Assembly (NCBI RefSeq): GCF_902459465.1
Contig: NC_047064.1
Location: 9,403,476-9,467,475 of the forward strand
Source of the DNA: Asterias rubens
Lineage: Eukaryota > Echinodermata > Asteroidea > Forcipulatida > Asteriidae
Reading direction: 5' to 3'
DNA: 64,000 nucleotides
Of the stretch, positions 26,601-35,600 are shown one piece after another. Within the stretch, counting starts at the first letter, position 1. Each line of letters begins with the position of its first letter. A program made the position numbers and the translations under genes. The notes under the pieces are model-generated. The model had not been told where the DNA came from and did not search any database. It saw nothing but the letters and a program-made list of their open reading frames with translations.

Positions 26601-29600
26601 CAGCTGAAAGAATGGCTCTTGAAAACATGAAAAGAACATTTCTAAATGAAAAAGGATGTAAAGCCAGTGGACACTTTCGGTAAACAGTATATTGTCCAAG
26701 GCCCACACTTGTGTATCACAACTTATATTATAAAATAACAAACCTGTGATAATTTAGGCTCAATCGGTCATCGGAGTCGGGAGAAAATAACGGGAAAACC
26801 CACCCTTGTTTCCCCACGTTTCGCTGTGTCATGACATGTGTTTAGTATAAATCCGCAATTCTCGATGTCTAGAGTTGATAATTGTTTTAATGTTTTCTCA
26901 AAAAGTAAAGCATTTCATGGAATATTTCAAGAGAAGTCTTTTACTATTACCTTCTGTAAACCCTGTAAGTTATTTGTAAATCTGTGCACTTTTATTTTTT
27001 TTTCTGTCCCGAAACTTCGGAAAGTGTATGATGGCTTTAAGTGTGAGCTATACAAAACAAAAATTGAATGCATTTCTTGTGTGCATTGTCGCAGAATATA
27101 GTCACTCAGTGAAATCTGGCTTTTCCATTAAAAATTAGTCCTGATTTCACTTAAGGCTACTACTCAGCAACAATGCACTCAAATGCATCCAGTGTTCATA
27201 TATCCTAATTGTACTCACCACCAGTCAGTGATGTAGTTGGATGCCCACCATGCCTTCAAATGTAACAGCCTCTGTAGCTTGGGTCCAACAGTTCTCTTGA
27301 AATTCTACAACAGGTATTCAATGAGATTAATGTACATGCAGTCGTCTCTCGTTAATACTACGAGACTAATACAAGGTATTTCACCGGTCCCGGACTGTCC
27401 CATGTGTGTTTCTATGTCTTAAAAAAACGAAAGATACAAGCACGGTCGTAACGAGAACATGGATAATACAAGGTATTTTTGCGGTCCCATGATAACAAAA
27501 TGTGTAGTGCATGCACCGACGTGTGTATACATGTTTTCACCTGTCCATGTACACATGTGCATATCTGTGTAAATGGTCGCTACGTTTAAGACGAGGTTCG
27601 GACAATACGAGAAAAGCAGGCCAGTGCGGCGGACCAACGGGAGTCGACTGTATTTGGATCTTGAGTACATGTTTCGGATTGTACAGGTTACATACTCTCT
27701 TTCAGTTAACAATTCTACCTTAGCTTGTTTTTGTAGCTGATTGTACTCCTCTGTATCCAACAGCGGCTCCATGGAGGCCAGGAACTGTGAGATGGTATCG
27801 TCCAGGGACGGCACAGGCATACGCGGCAAGCTGAGCTGGTAGCTGTAGGTGCTTGGGCAAAGGGCTGGTATCAGAGCACTGAAAGACTGACCGCTAATGA
27901 TACGTACTAAGACTGCCCACCCAAGGGTACTCCAAGATTGATTCTTGGGTGTTTCATCTGAGGAGGATAGAGGTGTTTGCATTAATGGGTTTACGTACCT
28001 TTTCCTAACACAAAACACAATGTCCACAGATTTACATTCAACTAACACAGTTTGAAAATTATGATAGTAGAAAGCTTCCCTTGAAGTTTTATTTACTGAG
28101 GTGCTGTAGTTTTTGAGAAATGAGTAAAACAAATAATTTTCGTTTCAGTTTTAGCATGTCAAAATGTATTAACCAGTTATGCTATGGTTTTGGTATAATA
28201 TCATAACTGGTGAATGGGATTTTACATGCTAAACTAATTATTCGTCTTCCTAAGACAAAAATTATTTGTTGACTTAATTTACTCTTTTCTCAAAAACTAC
28301 ACAACCTCAGCCAGTAATATTTGAAGGGAAGCTTTCCACTATCATTATCTTCAAACCCTGTTTGTTTAATGTAAATATGTGGCCATTTTGAAAAAGAACC
28401 CGAATCCTTTAAAGGAACTGGACACTATTGGTAATTACTCTAAATAATTGTTAGCATAAAACCTAACTTGTTAACGAGCAACAAAGAGCTGTTGATAGTA
28501 TAAAACATTGTAAGAAACGGCTCCCTCTAAGGTAACATAGTTTTTGAGAAAGAGGTAATTTCTCACTCAAATTTTAACAGACTTAAGGCCTGAAGCCTTT
28601 TAATAGGCACCAGAAAGCATACGAATTTGTGCAACAAGGGTGTCTTTTCTTTCAGTATTCTCTTGCAACTTCGATGACCAATATTGACTCCAAATTTTCA
28701 CTGAATATGTTATTTTTTGCACATGTTAGAATATACAAAGTGAGAATACTGGTCTTTGACCATTACTAAATGTGTCCAGTGCCTTTTAATTTAATCTTGG
28801 GCGAGAATGGAAAAGAGAAGAGAGTACTTACGTAACCATCCCTTGTATGCCAGTAGGATACGCAGTAGGTAGCGTCTCACATGAAGCAACGAGATGAAGA
28901 AACAGACACCTACAAGTAAGGATACTACCAACACCTTTAAGTAGTAGTACGGCGGTCCTGAAATTATTGGTGTTATTATTATTATTTATTCGGCATTCAC
29001 ACATGTCATAATACAATACCGAGCAAGAAAATAATCAAAATGACAAGGGAATATACAATAGAGCCAGCAACACATGGCAGGAAAAAAATTCATATAATAA
29101 CAGTGGCCTGTGGGCTTTGTTTCCTATGCTTATGGCTTATTACAAAAAACAGAGAGAGAAATTATGACAAATCAGTGACACCGTCAACCATAGGGCTAGA
29201 TCCCTTTGTTGGTAGAACGCCTACACATTAATTCATAGGACGTAGGCTCAAGTCCTGTCTAGGGCCAATTTCATACAGCCTGTAAGCACAACAATTTGCT
29301 GAGCATGAAATTTCTTCCTTGATTTAAAAAGGATTACCAACCAAATTTCCACTTGTTGCATTTTGCTCGTTACTACATGCAGTATTCAGCTGTTCTTTGC
29401 TCATCCTGAAAATCACCCGGAAATTTGCTTGGTAATCCTGTTTTTATCAAGGCAAAAATTTCATGCTAAGCAAACTTTTGTGCTTACAGGCTTTATGAAA
29501 TAGAGCCCTGGTCAATTATTATTTTATTTAAAAATTCACCCAGTCAGTTTCCCTTATGTTTATTACTTGATATTTTAAACAATATCCCCTGGCTGCCCCC

Positions 29601-32600
29601 CCTGGCTGCCGCTTCCCAGGTTGTATTGTAAACTTCCATTACTGCGAGGGTAGAGGTCGATATTGTGAATGAAAAGCTTTCGGAGCGCCACGGCAGCTCG
29701 GGGCTGTATACTCCCTAATGGGAGCTGAGAAAGATTAACAGGATGTTTATTGGCCCAATGACCAGGGGACTAATGTAAAGCGCATTGATACGGTTTATTG
29801 TGAAATGCGCTATATAAGAATTTGTTATTATTATTATTGTAAACTTCGGTGTGATCCCTGGCCTTTGCCTGAGTTAAAGGTTGTATGGCTTCTGACTGGC
29901 ACCCCTGAACAAAGATATTGACTAATTTGGGGACCCACGTACATTAGGACTAGGTCAGTTGGTAGAGTTCGGGAACGTTAACACGGACGTCGCAGGTTTT
30001 AGTCACACTCCACTAAATTTGTCTTTGTTCAACCCCAAAATATAAAATTTGTAACAATATGAGGGTAAACAATGAGCTCAATAGATTGTGTCCTCATGCC
30101 CTTTTCCAACATGCGTTTCAACGTTTTGTGCCAAAAGTAAATCAGAAGTTAGAAATTGATGCAACAAGTCGGGCAGGAAAAATCAGCATGTGGTGTAAAA
30201 ACCTTTATGATAAGTATTTCAACCAATAAGATTGAATACGAAAATCGCATTTTCATCATTTTGAGTACTGTTTCTTATTTCCAAATAAAATCAAATTCAA
30301 ATAAAATAACCCAAACATTTCTGCATTTACCTTTTAATAATTAAACGTTTCTACATCTCTCAGTTACTGTTTTCTTTAATCTTTGTTAATTTTTTTTCGT
30401 ACTTGGGCGATATATAGTCCAGCCACATTGATGTAATTGAAATGAAATGAGACCAACCTCTGGAAATGTACACATACTCTCCAAGTGTCCAGAACTTATT
30501 GTTGAGTGAACTGCAGAAGTCAAAGTCCAGGACCATTAAGAACGAAACAAACGCCACCGAAACTAAAAGGTTCCAGGAGGACGTTGGCCAAAGTCCATTC
30601 CAGATTAGATTTCTGTGGATCAAAAAAATAAAAATAATTATTCTATAATATATATAACAAATGAAATAAAAACTACAGTTCTATTAATATAATATGCCTA
30701 TTCATTGCCTTATCAGTTACATATTTATTTATGTGAAAATAGAATGAGCTATTATTGCAAACTGCTTACTCAAAATAGGACAGCATTGTGCAATTAAAGC
30801 CAATGGACACTATTGGTAAATGTCAAATACCAGTCTTCTCACTTGCTGTATCTCAACATAATGCATAAAATAACAAACCTGTGAAAATTTGAGCTTGATT
30901 GGTCGTCGGAGTTGCGAGATAACTTATGAAAGAAAAAACACCCTTGTCATACGAAGTTGTGTGCTTTCAGATGCTTGATTTCGGGACCTCAAATTCTAAA
31001 CTTGAGGTCTCAAAATCAAATTTGTGGAAAATTACTTCTTTCTCAAAAACTACTCTACTTCAGAGGGAGCCATTTCTCACATTGTTTTATACTACCAACA
31101 GCTCCCCGTTACTCGTTACCAAGTAAGGTTTTATGCTAATAATTATTTTGAGTAACAATAGTGTCCACTGCCTTTAAATTAATTGCATAATTTACACAAT
31201 ACTGATTTAATTAAAAATTAATAGTTAATGGCCTGACGTTTCAACCCCAGCAGAGTTTCGAGAAAGACTCTGCTAGGCTTGAAACATCACGCCATTAAAC
31301 TAGTTTTTTAAATTTTTACTAGGGGGCCTATGTATTAATATAATAATTTATTGTTATTTTTTTTTGTTCTGTGGTTCTTTGAACAGTAAGTTTTACTTGT
31401 TCTTGCAAACTTACTAACTAAAACCCCATGGAGAGAAGATAAGGAAGGAGGTTTCAATTTTAAATAAGGGGAAGGAAACCTTAGAACAATATTCTATGGG
31501 AAACCCAAGCAATCAGGGCGCAATTTCATGGCTCTGCTTACCGCCAAATTCTGCGCTTACGATCACAATTCCCCGCTTACGTGCAAGCGCCAAATTTCTG
31601 CGCTAGGCTTGTAAGCGTAGAATGCCTAGTAACGTGGAACACGCACGCGCAGAAGTAAAAATAAACACCCTAAATCGTGAAATACGCTTGCTGTAAGCAC
31701 AGAATTCCCTGCTTCCGTAAGCGCCGGTTCTCTGCTTACGGTAAGCAGAGCCATGAAATTGGGCCCTGGTAGGGACTGATCAAACCCAATCCACATACGT
31801 GTACAGTACAGCCCCTGGTGGGATTTGAACCACAGTCCTAGAGGTGAAAAGGTGAGGAAAGAAAACACTTTTCCAACCTAGTGGGTATTTGAACACCTGC
31901 TTTTGGTTGGACAGCTGCCGCCTATCACAAAGTGTATTGAACTTCTAAACTATTGGAAGAGAATAATTTGGCCACCCTAGTGTTGAAATGTTTCAGCAAA
32001 CTTGGACAACCTACGTAATATTGTCACTCACATGTCGTTCCACATTAGACCAGGGACAAATTTCAAACAAGTGTTTAGCAAAGAGTTCTGGAGAATCAGA
32101 AAGCAAGGTGTTTGGATGCAGCCCGAAAACCTTTAACAAACTTTCTGAACTCTGAACAGAAAAAAATTCTGAAAAGATCTTTGTAAAAGTAATTGAGTTT
32201 TTTCATGCCATTGGACACTTTCGGAACAGAAACAAAATTAAAGTTCACAGATTTACAAATAACTTACAGGGTTTACAGAAGGTAATGGTGAAAGACTTCT
32301 CTTGAAATATTATTCCATGAAATGCTTTACTTTTTGAGAAAACATTAAAACAATATCAATTCTCGATATCGAGAATTACGGTCCTGACACTGCGAAACGT
32401 GCGGAAACAAGGGCGGGTTTTTCCGTTAATTTCTCCCGACTCCGATGACCGGTTGAGCCTAAATTTTCACAGGTTTGTTATTTTATATATAAGTTGTGAT
32501 ACACGAAGTGTGGGCCTTGGACAATACTGTTTACCGAAAGTGTCCAATGGCTTTAAATTGTCTCCCAATGAGAAAGTTCAAAGTTCAAGTATCACAAAAA

Positions 32601-35600
32601 GAAGATTATGATATTAAAAAATGTATAGACTAATATTTTCATGTTTTCTACACAGCTGGTTGAAGAGATACCAATGTTCACAGAAAGGTCACAAGGTTTC
32701 AGCCAGAATTTGGTAAAAGGGTCATCAAAAAATTATTGGAATTTAAAAACTTGGTGTCCAAATTGTTTACTGGTCCAAAACATTTACATGAGAAAAAAAA
32801 ACAGGGTGTCCAAATTTTACACATGTAAGGTTGTCCACTAAAACAACCTGGGGCCAATTTAATAGAGCTGCTTAAAGCAAAACAATCGCTTAAGAATGAA
32901 AATAGCTCGCTTAATTTACACATGTTACTGTCAAAAATTTCATGCCATATACATTGTTTGTGACTGGCATTTGGCTGTTGTTTACAATAGCATTACAATT
33001 GAGTGGAGTCTTGGCCTGTAATCTGATTTTACTAGCAAGGATTTTTTTTTGCTTAATAAGCAAAATTTTGTGCTTAAGCAGAGCCTCTATGAAATTGGGC
33101 CCAGACACCCCTTTGGCTAAACTCTATATGACCTGTGACGTGTCACAAACTGTAGCTCAGTCATACATACTGAAAGAATATCAGCGCAGCATGTTTTTGA
33201 CATTACCCTAGGTTAAATCTTAGTACGTTAAATCTTAGTACACGTGTCACATTTTCTTGCTGTAGTGACTGTGAGGGTTGGTGAACCCAAACCATCCCCA
33301 ACAGATCAAAAATTCAATTGCATATCATCAGGCCTTGAACTTCACTCTTGAAGGGGAACAGCAATTTTCCTCTAGTAAGGGGCACTTCTATGAGAATTGT
33401 ATGGGAACACTGCAGAGGGCACCAAAGCAAAAGCACAGGGCACCACAGCTAAGCAAAGGACACCACAGGATTTGCTGTGGATGCTGTAGGTTATTTCGAG
33501 GCCTGTATGTAGTGTTTGATTCTGTGTAGGCTTGACTGAGGGCGGCACTACATGAAGTAAACTGATTTATGCATTTTTAAACCATGAGAGCAGGCACACA
33601 TACATTGTACGTATGTACCACCACAACTAGACTCGTACAGTGTGGGTGATCAAATTTATTTAGAGTGAGGAATGATCATAGAACATCACTCAAGGGAGTT
33701 AAGGTTTAATATTACTTGAAACGCATTGAAATTTCCTAAACACAAGGGTGTTGCTTCCTTGACTATGGGTACGTTCTTCTTACCTTGGCCCTTGTTCCTA
33801 AATATAAAAAAAAAAAAAATAAAAAATTATTGTAAAGGTGAGCCTTGTCTAAAAAAAAGTAGCCTTGTCCCACATTATAGTAAATGAAAATTCCAGCCAA
33901 ATAGGCCTATTGAAATATTTCATGAAAACCACAACACTGAACTGCATGACTGATGCGTTCATGTGACTAGATTCCCAAGCAAGCTGACCCAATTTGTTCT
34001 TTCTAGAACACTTAAAGGAACACGTTGCCTTGGATCGGACGAGTTGGTCTATAAAAAGCGCTTGTAACCGTTTGTTATAAAATGCATATGGTTGGAAAGA
34101 TGTTTTAAAAGTATATTACAATGATCTACACAAGTTTGCTTCGAAATTGCGTGGTTTTGCCTTTTACTGTGCGAACTAACACGGTCGGCCGTTTATGGGA
34201 GTCAAAAATTTGACTCCCATAAATGGCCGACCGTGTTATTCGACGAGGCAAAAGGAAAACCGTGCAATTTCGAGGCATGTTTGTGTGGATCATTGTATTC
34301 TACTTTTACAACATCTTTCCAACCATTTTATGCATTTAAAAAAAAAAAAACGGTTTCAAATGCTTTTCAATGACCAACTCGACCGATCCAAGGCAACGTG
34401 TTCCTTTAAAGGGAAGGTACACGTTTGGTAACAACTCAAAACAAATATTAACCTACAAACTGACTTGTTAATGAGCATTGGAGAGCTGTTGATAGTATAA
34501 AACACTGTAGGAAACGACTCCCTCAGAAGTAAAGTATTTTTTGAGAAAGAGGTAATTTCTCACTTAAATAATAAAAGACTTCTAGCTAGAAGTCTTTTAT
34601 TCCTATCTGAAAGCACACAAATTCGTCCAACAAGGGTGTTTTTTCTTTCATCATTTTCTCGCAACTTCGATGACCAATTGAGCCTAAATTTTCACAGGCT
34701 TGTTATTTTATGGTTATGATGGGATACACTAAGTGAGAAGACTGACCTTTGACAATTACCAAACGTGTACGGTGGCTTTAAAGGTATTCATACAGGATTG
34801 GTATACAGCTGACAAAATGGCCACAGGCAGTGCTCGTGTTTTGTGTGTTCATTGAAATAACAAACAATTGAAAAATTGCTCTGAATCTCCTGTGTGAGTC
34901 AGGAGAAAGTAGTGAAATACCATGCACTTACTTTCAGCATGCAAACTCATGGTTCTTAATTAAATAACAATCAAAATCACAATGTACTTTTGTTCAATGA
35001 AATAACAAACCATTGAATGCGCTGAATCTGCTGTGTGAGTCAGGAGAAAGTAATGAAAAATCATGCACCATTTTCAGCATGCAGACCCATTGATTCAGGT
35101 CGCAACACCCGAAATCAGCTGATTGTATTTTTAAATGGGTTTTCAGATACAGTTTTCTAAAAATAGGCAAATGACTGCGGCTCGCCCCGGTGTTCCTAGC
35201 TGTGTAAACCCTCATAAGGTGTTAAATAATTGGGTTTTATAATTCATCCCTGAAATTACCAATTACCTATCTTTCTGAAAGTGTGTATATATACACATGT
35301 AGACTTCAATATTATTATTATTATCATTTCAAAGGGCAGAAGTTCACAGACAAAAATGGTTCAACTATGAACTGCATAATCAGTCAGCTTCCAGACTATA
35401 ATTTAACACTGATATTTTGTTTGTCTTGTATGACCTACATTCATACATACCTTTAATATGACCCTAAGAAACCAAATACTGTAACCACTGACTCATGTTT
35501 TCTTCCTTCCTCCCCAGCAGGAATATGAACCGACCTCAAGCTCAAAGTCAAAGTTCACAGTCATATTTGACCTCCACAGTGCAATACACTGTGATAGAAT

